In this document: one piece after another, positions 43,376 to 52,319 of the stretch
How positions within the stretch are numbered: position 1 is the stretch's first letter
How the letters are laid out: each line of letters opens with the position of its first letter
Assembly: GCA_037138595.1 (NCBI GenBank)
Contig: JBAXIB010000011.1
Coordinates: 32,465-96,464 of the forward strand
Origin: UBA4742 sp037138595
GTDB taxonomy: Bacteria > Actinomycetota > Acidimicrobiia > Acidimicrobiales > Acidimicrobilacustridaceae
Direction of reading: 5' to 3'
Length of the DNA stretch: 64,000 bases
Notes under the pieces: model-generated
Seen by the model: only the letters and a program-made list of their open reading frames with translations
Databases searched by the model: none
What the model was told of the DNA's origin: nothing
Made by a program: the position numbers and the translations under genes

Positions 43376-44559
43376 GCAGTGATCCTCTCGATGACTTCGG
43401 CGGTGTACACCCGACTCCGAAGGTCACAATCAATAATGCTGTCTAAATCGGCCGCTGGAGTCCCGTCATGATGTTCTAACGATAATTCGATGACTTCAGC
43501 TATTTGAACCCATCGAATTCGACCCGCCAAAAATGCCTCCACGGCGATCTCATTGGCCGCATTAAGCCAAGCCGGAGTTGTTCCGCCGGCTCGGCCCGCT
43601 TCATAGGCCAGGGTCAAGCATCGAAACGCGGACAAGTTCGGTGGCTCGAAATCGAGGCGCCCCAACTCGGCCCAGTCGATACGACCGAAAGGTGCGACCG
43701 ATCGATCCGGAAAGGCCAATGCGTAGGCAATCGGCAATCGCATATCCGGTAGCGACATCTGAGCAATCGTGGCGGCGTCGGTGTATTCCACCATTGAGTG
43801 AACGATCGACTGTGGATGCACGACGACGTCGATCTGATCAAAATTAATTCCAACGCCGGCGTCGCCGGCAGGCTCACCAAATAATTCATGAGCTTCGATG
43901 ACCTCAAGGCCCTTGTTCATCAACGTCGAGGAGTCAACCGTGATCTTTGGCCCCATCGACCAAGTCGGATGACTGAGCGCATCAGCAATCGTCACGCGCT
44001 TAAGTTCGTCACGGTCTTTTCCGCGGAACGGTCCGCCGCTCGCTGTCAACACCAATCGGGCGACCCGCGTTGGATTGTCATTGGCCCGCAGGCATTGATG
44101 GATCGCGCAATGTTCGCTATCAACCGGAACGAGTTCCGCGCCTGGGGTTCGGCGCGCTCGCTGCACGATCGGACCAGCAGCGATCAACGATTCTTTGTTG
44201 GCCAACGCCAGTCGCCGACCTGCTTCGAGCGTCGCCAATGTCACGGCGAGACCAGCGAAGCCGACCACGCCGTTGACCACGACATCGGCGTCTTCAGCCA
44301 AGCTGGCGAGCGCTCCGTCGCCGCCACGCACCTCGCATTGCGGCAAGCGGTCTTGCAATTGCGCCGCGACTAGACGGTTCGCAACGGCGACCACCTTTGG
44401 CCGGAATGTTTCAGCCTGAGCGATAAGCACCTCGAGGTTGTTGCCACTCGCCCCGATGGCGGTGAGTTCGAACCGACCTGGTTCCGCAGCCAAGACATCA
44501 AGAGTCTGGGTACCAATCGAACCGGTTGAACCGGCCAATGCAACCCGAGACGCAGACAT
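43372..44559 (-). CDS. dxr: 1-deoxy-D-xylulose-5-phosphate reductoisomerase
   Basis: NADPH-dependent first committed step of the MEP pathway, 395 residues. It has the Rossmann start VALAGSTGSIGTQTLDVL, LALANKESLIAAG, VPVDSEHCAIHQCL (metal and substrate site) and LTASGGPFRGKDRDEL. The ATG at 44559 has TAGGGT 6 nt upstream, suggesting its own leaderless promoter and hence a dxr-rseP-ispG transcript separate from cdsA. Confidence 0.96.
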   Translation of the reverse strand: MSASRVALAGSTGSIGTQTLDVLAAEPGRFELTAIGASGNNLEVLIAQAETFRPKVVAVANRLVAAQLQDRLPQCEVRGGDGALASLAEDADVVVNGVVGFAGLAVTLATLEAGRRLALANKESLIAAGPIVQRARRTPGAELVPVDSEHCAIHQCLRANDNPTRVARLVLTASGGPFRGKDRDELKRVTIADALSHPTWSMGPKITVDSSTLMNKGLEVIEAHELFGEPAGDAGVGINFDQIDVVVHPQSIVHSMVEYTDAATIAQMSLPDMRLPIAYALAFPDRSVAPFGRIDWAELGRLDFEPPNLSAFRCLTLAYEAGRAGGTTPAWLNAANEIAVEAFLAGRIRWVQIAEVIELSLEHHDGTPAADLDSIIDCDLRSRVYTAEVIERITA

Positions 44560-44565
44560 GTCTCT

Positions 44566-44571
44566 ACCCTA
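44566..44571 (-). promoter_or_regulatory. -10 element for dxr-rseP-ispG (leaderless)
   Basis: TAGGGT on the minus strand ends 6 nt before ATG 44559. No clear -35. Confidence 0.5.
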
Positions 44572-44613
44572 CTGACCTACCCGCAATCATCCAGCGCGGG
44601 CAGTGAAAACCGG

Positions 44614-46347
44614 CTAGGTGCCAGGAACCAGGTTGAGAACTCGCGCCACGAAATAGGCGGTCGGGAGCACAAACAACAGCGCATCAAATCGGTCAAGGAT
44701 GCCTCCATGGGCCGGAAGCAAACTTCCCATGTCCTTCAACCCGATATCGCGTTTGATCACCGATTCGGCGAGGTCGCCGATCGGGGCAGCGATGGCGCAA
44801 AACACGCCGAAAACCAACGCTTGGCTCAGCGAAAATGGGCCGAAACCAAAGATCACTGCGAAAATGATGACCGCGAATACCGACGCTGCCATGCCGCCCG
44901 CAAGTCCCTCGACCGTCTTATTCGGACTCACATTGGTCAACGGCGTTCGTCCGAACTGGCGACCGACAAAAAATCCGCCGACGTCGTAGAACACCGCGGC
45001 AACAACCGCAACCAACAAGATACTTACGCCCTGAACCGGGAATCGCAGGATCAGCGCGGCGAACGCACCGAACACCCCGATGTACACGCTTCCCATCACC
45101 GTCACGCCAAGGTTCGCAGTTGCATTCGGACCCAGGCCCAAAATAAACCACAGCGCGCCGAACAGCGTCAGCAGGAACAACACCAACGGGATTGCTGCTT
45201 CGCCGCGCCAATAGGCAGCCAGTGGAAGCGCTCCACACGCGGCCAACCCGAGCAACGTTGCGGGGCGGAAGCCACCCTTGCGCACCGCGGTAAAGAATTC
45301 GGCGGCCGCGAGCACTAAGGCCACTACGACTAGACAGACCACGTAAGCGGGTCCCATGTGAAACAAAATTAACGCAAGTGCCGCGATCGCAACGCCAACG
45401 AAGGCCGCGGTTGCAACATCTCGCTGCGGCGGCGCTGACCCATCATCGGTCGCTCCTGAAATCGTTCCGGCACTCTCCGCCCGACGAGCGCTCCGGCGAG
45501 CAGTACCACGATCAGATTGGGAGTTCGCCGTTCGATTCGCGCTGCCCGGCGCAACCGGTCTAGCTGGACGCGCTGGTTCACTTTGGATCGAAATGGGATC
45601 GCTAAGCGATCCTCGGGTGCGAGCGGTTGGCAATTCTTGCTTCGGAATGTCGAGATCATCAAAGTTCAAAAACTCGTCATCGCTCATCCGTGCAGTTGTA
45701 TCAAGCGCGCCGAGCACTTCGCTGGCTGGTTCATCGGGCGCATCGGAAATGAGGTGGGCCACGCCGGTATCGTCGGGTTCCCATTGGCCCGAGGTTTGGT
45801 CCCGCCACCGAGGCCCTTGATCGGCAAATGACGACCACCTTGCGGCCTCATCTTCTTCATCCACATCGCCGATAATTACCTTTGGTACCTCACCGGTCGC
45901 CGGTTCAGTCCAATGCGGAAGCTCAACACTTTGGCTGATCGGCGTCGATACCGGTGCCGTAGAACTCGTCGAAGGTGCGCCCGGCTTTCCGGATTGCAGG
46001 TCTTCAGTTGTCACAAACCTCGGGGTCGATGCCGATTCACTGGTGTCAGTAAGTCGCCCTTGACCAGCCGATTCGGCCGATCGCGGTTCAACCGGCGCCA
46101 CCTTCGGGCGCACGATGAGGGTCGGATCAGCTGAGTCGGCGAGTGGGAATCGAAGGCTGGGCCGAGGACCGTCCGGCGCATCCGGCCGATCCCCATATCG
46201 GGGTCGATCGTCATCGGCACGCTTCGCGGCGGTGCCGCTCTCGACGGCCTCGGCCGCCTCCGCTGCCTTGATCAGTCGCACACCTTCGGACGGGTCACCG
46301 GGAGCGCTGCCCCGCGTCTCGTCATCAGAAATAGGGGTATCAGTCAT
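44614..46347 (-). CDS. cdsA: Phosphatidate cytidylyltransferase CdsA with long N-terminal extension
   Basis: Makes CDP-diacylglycerol, the precursor of bacterial phospholipids. The C-terminal ~270 residues have multiple helices and the CDS signature SVIKRDIGLKDMGSLLPAHG...DRFDAL. The first ~300 of 577 residues are polar, low-complexity and probably disordered (many Asp, Ser, Pro, Arg), which is far longer than the usual ~270-300-residue enzyme. The start ATG overlaps the frr stop by one base, so the extension is real unless translation begins internally. Confidence 0.9.
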   Translation of the reverse strand: MTDTPISDDETRGSAPGDPSEGVRLIKAAEAAEAVESGTAAKRADDDRPRYGDRPDAPDGPRPSLRFPLADSADPTLIVRPKVAPVEPRSAESAGQGRLTDTSESASTPRFVTTEDLQSGKPGAPSTSSTAPVSTPISQSVELPHWTEPATGEVPKVIIGDVDEEDEAARWSSFADQGPRWRDQTSGQWEPDDTGVAHLISDAPDEPASEVLGALDTTARMSDDEFLNFDDLDIPKQELPTARTRGSLSDPISIQSEPARPARPVAPGSANRTANSQSDRGTARRSARRAESAGTISGATDDGSAPPQRDVATAAFVGVAIAALALILFHMGPAYVVCLVVVALVLAAAEFFTAVRKGGFRPATLLGLAACGALPLAAYWRGEAAIPLVLFLLTLFGALWFILGLGPNATANLGVTVMGSVYIGVFGAFAALILRFPVQGVSILLVAVVAAVFYDVGGFFVGRQFGRTPLTNVSPNKTVEGLAGGMAASVFAVIIFAVIFGFGPFSLSQALVFGVFCAIAAPIGDLAESVIKRDIGLKDMGSLLPAHGGILDRFDALLFVLPTAYFVARVLNLVPGT

Positions 46348-46916
46348 CAGTCCTCCAGCAGTTCTTGTTCCTTGGTCCCGAGCGCCTCATCGATTCCGGC
46401 CTCCTGGACGTGGATGATCTTGTCGAGTTCCTTTTCGGCTCGCGCAAGCTCATCGCTGGAAAGTTCGCCGTCTTTTTCCATCGATTCAAGATCATGACGC
46501 GCCGTACGACGCATATTTCGAAGAACCACCTTGCCGTCCTCAGCCATTTTGCGGACGACCTTGACGTATTCCTTGCGCCGTTCGGTCGTCAGCTGCGGGA
46601 TGCTCAGCCGAATCGAATGACCATCGTTGCTTGGATTAAGTCCGAGATCAGATTGTTGAATCGCTTTTTCAATCGCTCCGATCGCGCCCTTGTCATAGGG
46701 AGTGATCAGCAGCTGACGAGCTTCGGGGACCTGAAAACCGGCAAGTTGTTGCATTGGTACTTCTGAGCCGTAGTAATCGACCATCAGCGTGTCGACGAGT
46801 GCCGGAGTGGCTCGCCCTGTTCGGATGTTGGCGAATTCGCTGCGCGTATGAGCGACCGCCTTGCGCATCTTCTCCGTGACTTCACCAAGAATCACGTCGG
46901 CCGACTCTGAGCTCAC
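46347..46916 (-). CDS. frr: Ribosome recycling factor
   Basis: Splits post-termination ribosomes together with EF-G, about 189 residues. Characteristic segments are RSEFANIRTGRATPALVD, GSEVPMQQLA, RLSIPQLTTERRKEYVK and VVLRNMRRTARHDLE. Two GTG codons compete; 46916 is chosen because AAGGAG lies 8 nt upstream, whereas for 46922 the spacing would be only 2 nt. It is downstream of pyrH and overlaps cdsA. Confidence 0.95.
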   Translation of the reverse strand: MSSESADVILGEVTEKMRKAVAHTRSEFANIRTGRATPALVDTLMVDYYGSEVPMQQLAGFQVPEARQLLITPYDKGAIGAIEKAIQQSDLGLNPSNDGHSIRLSIPQLTTERRKEYVKVVRKMAEDGKVVLRNMRRTARHDLESMEKDGELSSDELARAEKELDKIIHVQEAGIDEALGTKEQELLED

Positions 46917-47050
46917 CCGCACGTCTCCTTCGTGGTCATGCCAGAACTACTGGCGCTTGTCGGTAGTGGACGGTCATCGACGCTACCCGCAATCGCCCCC
47001 ACAAGGTCAGCCGAATGCGCGTTGGCGTCTCTCTAGCAGCGCGAACTGCC

Positions 47051-47803
47051 TTATCGGACCAATGTGCCGATGGGTTCACCCTCGAGCACTTTGCGGACAT
47101 TTCCTTCGCCCATAAGGTCAAACATCACGATTGGAAGGTCGTTGTCCATACACAACGTGATCGCAGTCGAGTCCATCGCCCGAAGCCCCTGATTGAGGAC
47201 ATCGAGGTAGGTGACCTCTTGAAGTTTGACCGCATCGGGGTTTGTCCGTGGATCATCGCTGTAAATACCATCGGTTCCGGAGTGGGTACCTTTCAGTAAC
47301 GCTCCGGCCTCGATTTCGACCGCACGCAAGGCTGCGGTGGTATCGGTGGTGAAAAACGGATTGCCGGTCCCGCCGGCAAAAATAACGACACGACCCTTTT
47401 CGAGATGACGAATCGCGCGACGCCGAATATAAGGCTCGGCAACCTGCGCCATTTGAATCGCCGTCTGCACTCGGGTCGGTTGCCCCAACTGCTCCAGGGT
47501 GTCTTGAAGCGCAAGGCCATTAATGACGGTTGCCAACATGCCCATGTAATCAGCTTGGGCACGGTCCATTCCAGCGCCAGCACCTGACATGCCCCGCCAG
47601 ATATTGCCGCCGCCAACGACGATCGCTATGTCAATGTTGAGGTCTTGTCGCACTTCGACGATTTCGCGGGCCAACTTTTGCACCACCGCACCGTCAATGC
47701 CGTAACCAGCATCGCCAGCAAACGCCTCGCCCGAAAGCTTCAGCAAAATCCGCTGCCACTTTGGAGCGGCCGGAACTGGTGAAGTTGCGCCGCCGCTGTC
47801 CAT
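47051..47803 (-). CDS. pyrH: UMP kinase
   Basis: Amino-acid-kinase-fold enzyme phosphorylating UMP to UDP, 250 residues. Motifs are ILLKLSGEAFAG, VVGGGNIWRGMSG, FAGGTGNPFFTTDT and GTHSGTDGIYSDDPR. Forms part of the conserved rpsB-tsf-pyrH-frr-cdsA cluster; it begins 8 bp after the tsf stop. Confidence 0.96.
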   Translation of the reverse strand: MDSGGATSPVPAAPKWQRILLKLSGEAFAGDAGYGIDGAVVQKLAREIVEVRQDLNIDIAIVVGGGNIWRGMSGAGAGMDRAQADYMGMLATVINGLALQDTLEQLGQPTRVQTAIQMAQVAEPYIRRRAIRHLEKGRVVIFAGGTGNPFFTTDTTAALRAVEIEAGALLKGTHSGTDGIYSDDPRTNPDAVKLQEVTYLDVLNQGLRAMDSTAITLCMDNDLPIVMFDLMGEGNVRKVLEGEPIGTLVR

Positions 47804-47811
47804 CGTCGGTC

Positions 47812-48606
47812 TCAGGCCCCGATGAAGACCTGGGCAAAGCGCACCAAGGTCGCGTCGCCAAGGAACTGACTGATCGGGGTTTTGTCGTCACGCACAAAAC
47901 CCTGTTCAAGCAGCACCTGCTCTTTGAACCAAGCATTGAGTCGACCTTCGACGATCTTGGGCCATGCTTGCTCGGGCTTGCCTTCGGCTTTAGTGATGTC
48001 AAGGAGCGCCTGACGTTCTTTTTCGATCGCCGCCTCCGGCACTTGGTCTCGAGTGAGGAACGGCGGTTTCGCAAATGCAACGTGGACCGCGATGTCATGG
48101 GCAAGTTCAGCGGTTCCGCCGGACAATTCGACCAACACCGCGTTCACGCCGCGTCCATCTTGAATGTGTTCATATGACTCAAGGATGTTGCCCGCAGCAG
48201 CCTCGAACCGGACCACGGTTCCGAGTTCGATATTTTCCTTTTTCGCGATCCGTAAATTGTCGAGTGCCTCGGCCCGATCGCCGACGGCGTCGACCCCTTT
48301 TGTCACCACGAGCTGCGCTAAATCGCTGACCATAGCGGTGAAGTCATCGGCCTTGGCCGAAAAGTCCGTTTCGCTTTTCAGTTCCACAATGGCGCCAACG
48401 TTGTCAACGACGACAACAGCTACCGATCCTTGGGAATTCTCACGATCACCAAGGTTGGCGACCTTAGCCAAACCTTTTTCACGCAACCACTGGGTTGCGG
48501 CCTCCATGTCGCCGTCATTTTCAACCAATGCCTTCTTGGCATCCATCATTCCGGCACCGGTTGACTGGCGCAGAGCCTGCACATCTTTTGCCGTGAATTC
48601 AGCCAT
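47812..48606 (-). CDS. tsf: Elongation factor Ts
   Basis: Nucleotide-exchange factor for EF-Tu, 264 residues. The N-terminal UBA-like helix is KDVQALRQSTGAGMMDAKKAL and the core signatures are SETDFSAKADDF and HVAFAKPPFLTRDQVPE. The C-terminal LLEQGFVRDDKTPISQFL is typical. It starts 3 bp after rpsB. Confidence 0.96.
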   Translation of the reverse strand: MAEFTAKDVQALRQSTGAGMMDAKKALVENDGDMEAATQWLREKGLAKVANLGDRENSQGSVAVVVVDNVGAIVELKSETDFSAKADDFTAMVSDLAQLVVTKGVDAVGDRAEALDNLRIAKKENIELGTVVRFEAAAGNILESYEHIQDGRGVNAVLVELSGGTAELAHDIAVHVAFAKPPFLTRDQVPEAAIEKERQALLDITKAEGKPEQAWPKIVEGRLNAWFKEQVLLEQGFVRDDKTPISQFLGDATLVRFAQVFIGA

Positions 48607-48609
48607 CGA

Positions 48610-49590
48610 TCAGGACTCCTCGGCTGTCGCGGCGGACGCGTCCTCAAGCAGATTCTCGACATTTCCAGGGGTGAGCCCTGGCTCAGCCGGAACCTCATCG
48701 GCGAGCGCGGCGTTTTCGACTGCCGACTGCTCGCCGGGACCAGTTTCACGTGCTTCGAGTCGAGCCTCGCGCTCACGAGCCGCCAGTGCCGCGGCGTCTC
48801 GAGCTTCGGCTTGCTGCGCCGCAATTTCGGCATCTTGTTCGGCGGTCCGGGTCATTTCGGCAGTTGGTGCCGGACCAGCGCCGGAACCGCTACCGCGCCG
48901 CGAGGCGATGAATCGGCCTTCGTCGACCGCATCGGAAATCACTCGACACATCAACATGCCCGAACGAATCGCGTCGTCATTACCGGGGATCACGTACGAA
49001 ATGATGTCGGGGTCGCAGTTGGTGTCGACCACGGCCACGATCGGAATCTTTAACTTGTTGGCTTCAGTAACCGCTATGTCTTCTTTGTTGGTGTCAATGA
49101 TGAACACCACATCAGGCAAACGTTCCATACGGCGAATACCGCCAAGGTTGCGCTCAAGTTTTTCGAGTTCACGGGTGATGAGCAGCGCTTCTTTTTTCGG
49201 CATTGCGTCGAACTCGCCGGAGTCACGCATGCGCTGGTATTCCTTCATTTTGGCGACACGCTTCGAGATGGTTTCGAAGTTGGTCAGCATTCCGCCGAGC
49301 CAGCGTTCGTTGATGTACGGCATGCCACATTTCTCGGCATAGGACTGAACGGCGTCCTGAGCTTGTTTCTTGGTACCGACGAACAGCACCGTGCCGCCTT
49401 CGCCAACGAGGTCGCGCACGAACGTGTAGGCCGTCTCAATGCGACCAAGCGTTTGTTGCAGGTCGATGATGTAAATGCCGTTCTGCTCGCCATAGATGAA
49501 TCGCTTCATCTTGGGGTTCCAACGACGAGTTTGATGGCCGAAGTGAACTCCGGCATCGAGTAGTTGGCGCATGGTCACGACTGGTGACAT
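48610..49590 (-). CDS. rpsB: 30S ribosomal protein S2
   Basis: Small-subunit protein of 326 residues, with the S2 fold in the first ~230 (MRQLLDAGVHFGHQTRRWNP, FVGTKKQAQDAV, VDTNCDPDIISYVIPGNDDA). The last ~95 residues are an Ala/Glu-rich tail, longer than in most S2 proteins. ATG 49590 has AGGAG 7 nt upstream; the open frame continues to 49776 but that part is leader. The mRNA leader forms a long hairpin (separate entry). Confidence 0.96.
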   Translation of the reverse strand: MSPVVTMRQLLDAGVHFGHQTRRWNPKMKRFIYGEQNGIYIIDLQQTLGRIETAYTFVRDLVGEGGTVLFVGTKKQAQDAVQSYAEKCGMPYINERWLGGMLTNFETISKRVAKMKEYQRMRDSGEFDAMPKKEALLITRELEKLERNLGGIRRMERLPDVVFIIDTNKEDIAVTEANKLKIPIVAVVDTNCDPDIISYVIPGNDDAIRSGMLMCRVISDAVDEGRFIASRRGSGSGAGPAPTAEMTRTAEQDAEIAAQQAEARDAAALAAREREARLEARETGPGEQSAVENAALADEVPAEPGLTPGNVENLLEDASAATAEES

Positions 49591-49621
49591 GGCTTGTCTC
49601 CTTCCCAACGGTTCAGCGAAG

Positions 49622-49665
49622 CCTTGGCCCCACGCCCCAAAAGGGCGACCGTGGGTGGACCAAGG
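49622..49665 (-). promoter_or_regulatory. Stem-loop in the rpsB leader
   Basis: Outer CCTTGG/CCAAGG and inner CCCACG/CGTGGG, with a GCCC/GGGC cap, form a long interrupted hairpin 32 nt upstream of the S2 start. S2 represses rpsB-tsf translation in other bacteria through leader structure; a similar role here is inferred. Confidence 0.5.
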
Positions 49666-49727
49666 TGAAAATGGATGCGCACCCATTACGGGTTTGCTCA
49701 GCGCGGAGGGTTCCGAACCGAAGCGGC

Positions 49728-49757
49728 AGTCTAGAGAGCATCGGCTCGCGCAGCCAA
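49728..49757 (-). promoter_or_regulatory. Promoter of the rpsB-tsf-pyrH-frr-cdsA cluster
   Basis: On the minus strand TTGGCT (49752-49757) and TAGACT (49728-49733) are 18 bp apart. Transcription would start near 49720, giving a leader of about 130 nt that includes the hairpin. Confidence 0.5.
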
Positions 49758-49775
49758 CTGCGGCGATTGCCGACA

Positions 49776-51443
49776 TTAAGAATTGCTCGCAATGGCGAGG
49801 CCAAGTGCATCCTCAGCCCGAGCGATTGTATGGGCTGTGACCACATCGGCGAATCCCTGAGCCATAGCTACGCAACTCGGCCGAAGTCCGGCTCGCGCAA
49901 GGGCAATTTCTCGAGTCGTCGCGGCCGAGGCCGGCAACTCATCGTGGGCATGCACGCCGGTGAGATGAATGAGCGCCTGATCTGCCCCCGGCGTTTGGGT
50001 GCGAATGGCCGCGACAGTTAGGTCGCCGCTGGCCCCGATTGACAACAGGTGCACACCTTCAGGAATTGGACGGGCTAATTCGGCGGCGACTGACGACGTT
50101 TCACTCAGTTGCGCGATCGCCGGGGCTGACGGGTCAAGTTTGAGTCCACCCGCGACTGCAACCGACGAAAAGAGCTGACCCGATGGCGAACGCGGGCCGA
50201 TGGCGGTCACCGCAGTAGCCAAGTCAGCGCCTTGGTGGGGTGTACCCAAGGTGACGACAACACCAAGGTTGCCGGGAAGCTCGTCTCGCTCACTCGCCGC
50301 CTGAAGCGCGAGGCGCGCCACGACGCCGCCCTGCGAATGAGCAATGACATCGATTGGCACGCCGGGTTCGGCCTGAGAAACCTGCTGCAGTAAATCGGCT
50401 AGCGCCGCGGCCGAGTGGTGCAGGTCGATCTCGGTATCCAGTGCGGTGTAGGTCGACTGTGGGACCCCGTCGAGTCGGCCCGATGCCACTCCTCCTCGAC
50501 GCGGAACCTGCCCCCCACGATAGGAAAACCGCAGCACATCGGCTGATGCATATCCCAGTTCAGTCACATTCACGCGATCTACCGCGGCCGTGGTGTCAGT
50601 TGATCCCAAGCCTCCAACCAACACCACGATTCGGCGAGCGGTCGCAGGCGGCGGCGACAAGGCCTCCGGCGTGCAATGGTCTTGCGAGCGGCGAAACGCT
50701 TCAAGTTCGGCACCGAGTTGCAAAAGCGACAACGATGGGTCCGCGGAAAGTATCTCGTTTCCTAACGCAGCGACCCGGGCGGTAAATGTTGCACCCGCTT
50801 GGCGACTGGCATTGATCATGGCTTCAAGCGCTATGAACTCGTCGGCGGTGCGCAGTCGTTGAGCGCCGTCATCGGCGCTGGGCACGAGGTGTGATCCGGT
50901 TGTGCCCCCAAGAAGTGCTTCAGGGTCGAGATAGGAGCCGTCGGTGTCACGCACACCGAAGTGAAACGTGCCACTACTTGTCGCGATGACTTGGCCTTGA
51001 TCGACGCGATCACCTTGCTGGACGAGCAGCGAAGCGAGAAAGGAATAGCTCGTTCGCAAACCGTCCGAATGACGAATGGTGAGATGCAAGGTGCCAGCGA
51101 CTTGGCCCGCGAAGATCACATCGCCTGACGCTGATGCCATCACCGGGGCGCCGGGGCGAGTGATCTCGTCAATCCCCCGGTTGCCAGCGCCGTAGACCGT
51201 TTCGGGAGGGCGGAAGTGATCAACGATGAGCGCGCCTTCAACAGGATTGCTATAACCGGATTGAGTCGCGGCGCTCTCCAGCGCGTTTGCCAGCGGCAGT
51301 TGCATTGACAACACCGCGACTACAGCGCCCATGGCCACGGTGAAAAAACGCACTCCACAAGGCAAATGAGCGGTGCGTCGCCTGCGGCGAGATTGACGAA
51401 GGCGACGACTTACCCGTCGCCGATTGGTTTCGAAACCAGACAT
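49776..51443 (-). CDS. Fusion of degenerate LytM (M23) domain and lipase-like alpha/beta hydrolase
   Basis: Exported protein of 555 residues. A very basic N-terminus (RRRVSRRLRQSRRRRR) is followed by a signal anchor near 31-53. Residues 68-170 have the LytM/M23 layout, but the first zinc ligand is Asn88 (NRGID, only Asp92 kept) and the HxH is Thr159-Phe-His161, so peptidase activity is unlikely. Residues ~270-515 form an alpha/beta hydrolase with GGLGSTDT, nucleophile Ser370 in IAHSQGGVV, LGTPHQGADLA, Asp474 and His498/His500, a PGAP1/lipase pattern. It may bind peptidoglycan and hydrolyse an envelope lipid or ester. M. tuberculosis Rv2891 at this place is a lone M23-like protein. Confidence 0.8.
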   Translation of the reverse strand: MSGFETNRRRVSRRLRQSRRRRRTAHLPCGVRFFTVAMGAVVAVLSMQLPLANALESAATQSGYSNPVEGALIVDHFRPPETVYGAGNRGIDEITRPGAPVMASASGDVIFAGQVAGTLHLTIRHSDGLRTSYSFLASLLVQQGDRVDQGQVIATSSGTFHFGVRDTDGSYLDPEALLGGTTGSHLVPSADDGAQRLRTADEFIALEAMINASRQAGATFTARVAALGNEILSADPSLSLLQLGAELEAFRRSQDHCTPEALSPPPATARRIVVLVGGLGSTDTTAAVDRVNVTELGYASADVLRFSYRGGQVPRRGGVASGRLDGVPQSTYTALDTEIDLHHSAAALADLLQQVSQAEPGVPIDVIAHSQGGVVARLALQAASERDELPGNLGVVVTLGTPHQGADLATAVTAIGPRSPSGQLFSSVAVAGGLKLDPSAPAIAQLSETSSVAAELARPIPEGVHLLSIGASGDLTVAAIRTQTPGADQALIHLTGVHAHDELPASAATTREIALARAGLRPSCVAMAQGFADVVTAHTIARAEDALGLAIASNS

Positions 51444-51503
51444 GAGTTCTCCCCAGATCGCGGCAAAAGCGAAGGGGGAAGGAAGAATCGATGTCGGTTT
51501 GAG

Positions 51504-52319
51504 TTACGCGATTTCGCGTTCGCTGTCGAGGATTCGCGAACGAAGTTGCAGCATCGCCTTGGTGTGAATCTGACACACACGACTTTCGGTGACGCCGAGC
51601 ACGGTGCCAATTTCGGCCAGCGTGAGATTTTCGTAGTAGTAAAGCGTCAACACGATCTTGGCGCGCTCAGGCATGGTGTTGATGGCATTGGCCAGCGTGT
51701 GTCGCATCTCTTCGACTTCGTAGGCCGCGGATGGTCCCTCACCTGAATCGGCGACCGTGTCACCAAGCGTCAACGTATCGCCACGGTCACTGCCTCCCGA
51801 GAGCATTTCATCGAGCGCCACGATACCTACGAACGAAATTTGGCTCAGTGCCGTCTGGAGTTGCGACGGAGTGAGGTCAAGTTCTGAGGCGAGTTCAGCA
51901 TCGGTCGGAGTGCGATGGTGAATTGCCTCAAGCTTCGCGTAGGCCTGCTCAATTGCCCGTGCTTTCGCGCGCACTGATCGAGGAACCCAGTCAATAGATC
52001 GAAGCTCGTCGATCATTGCGCCTTTGATTCGCGAAATCGCATACGTCTCAAATTTGAACCCGCGAGCCGGATCAAACTTTTCAATGGCATCGATCAACCC
52101 GAAGATGCCATAACTAATGAGGTCTGCCTGTTCAACATTCTGTGGCAAACCAACCGAAACGCGGCCCGCGACATATTTAACCAACGGCGAGTAATGCAAT
52201 ATCAACTCTTCGCGAACGTTGGCATCACTGGACGTTTTGTAGTCCGACCAAAGTCGCTCGAGATGTGCAGATGGATCTTCGGCCAACAGGAAGTTCCTAG
52301 GCTCGGGGATGAGTCGCAT
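51504..52319 (-). CDS. whiG: RNA polymerase sigma factor, WhiG/FliA type
   Basis: Group 3 sigma factor of about 271 residues. Region 2 contains VEQADLISYGIFGLIDAIEKFDPARGFKFETYA; region 3 has RIKGAMIDELRSIDWVPRSVR; region 4 is MPERAKIVLTLYYYENLTLAEIGTVLGVTESRVCQIH. In streptomycetes WhiG drives sporulation genes and in motile bacteria FliA drives flagella. No target is visible here. ATG 52319 overlaps the xerC end by 23 bp; an in-frame TTG at 52286, placed after the xerC stop and behind AGGA, is an alternative start. Confidence 0.92.
   Translation of the reverse strand: MRLIPEPRNFLLAEDPSAHLERLWSDYKTSSDANVREELILHYSPLVKYVAGRVSVGLPQNVEQADLISYGIFGLIDAIEKFDPARGFKFETYAISRIKGAMIDELRSIDWVPRSVRAKARAIEQAYAKLEAIHHRTPTDAELASELDLTPSQLQTALSQISFVGIVALDEMLSGGSDRGDTLTLGDTVADSGEGPSAAYEVEEMRHTLANAINTMPERAKIVLTLYYYENLTLAEIGTVLGVTESRVCQIHTKAMLQLRSRILDSEREIA

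Noticed and set aside
48164..49342. 392-codon Ser/Ala-rich plus frame across tsf and rpsB
   Set aside because: Entirely antisense to two certain ribosomal-operon genes; its composition is that of reverse-complement codons.
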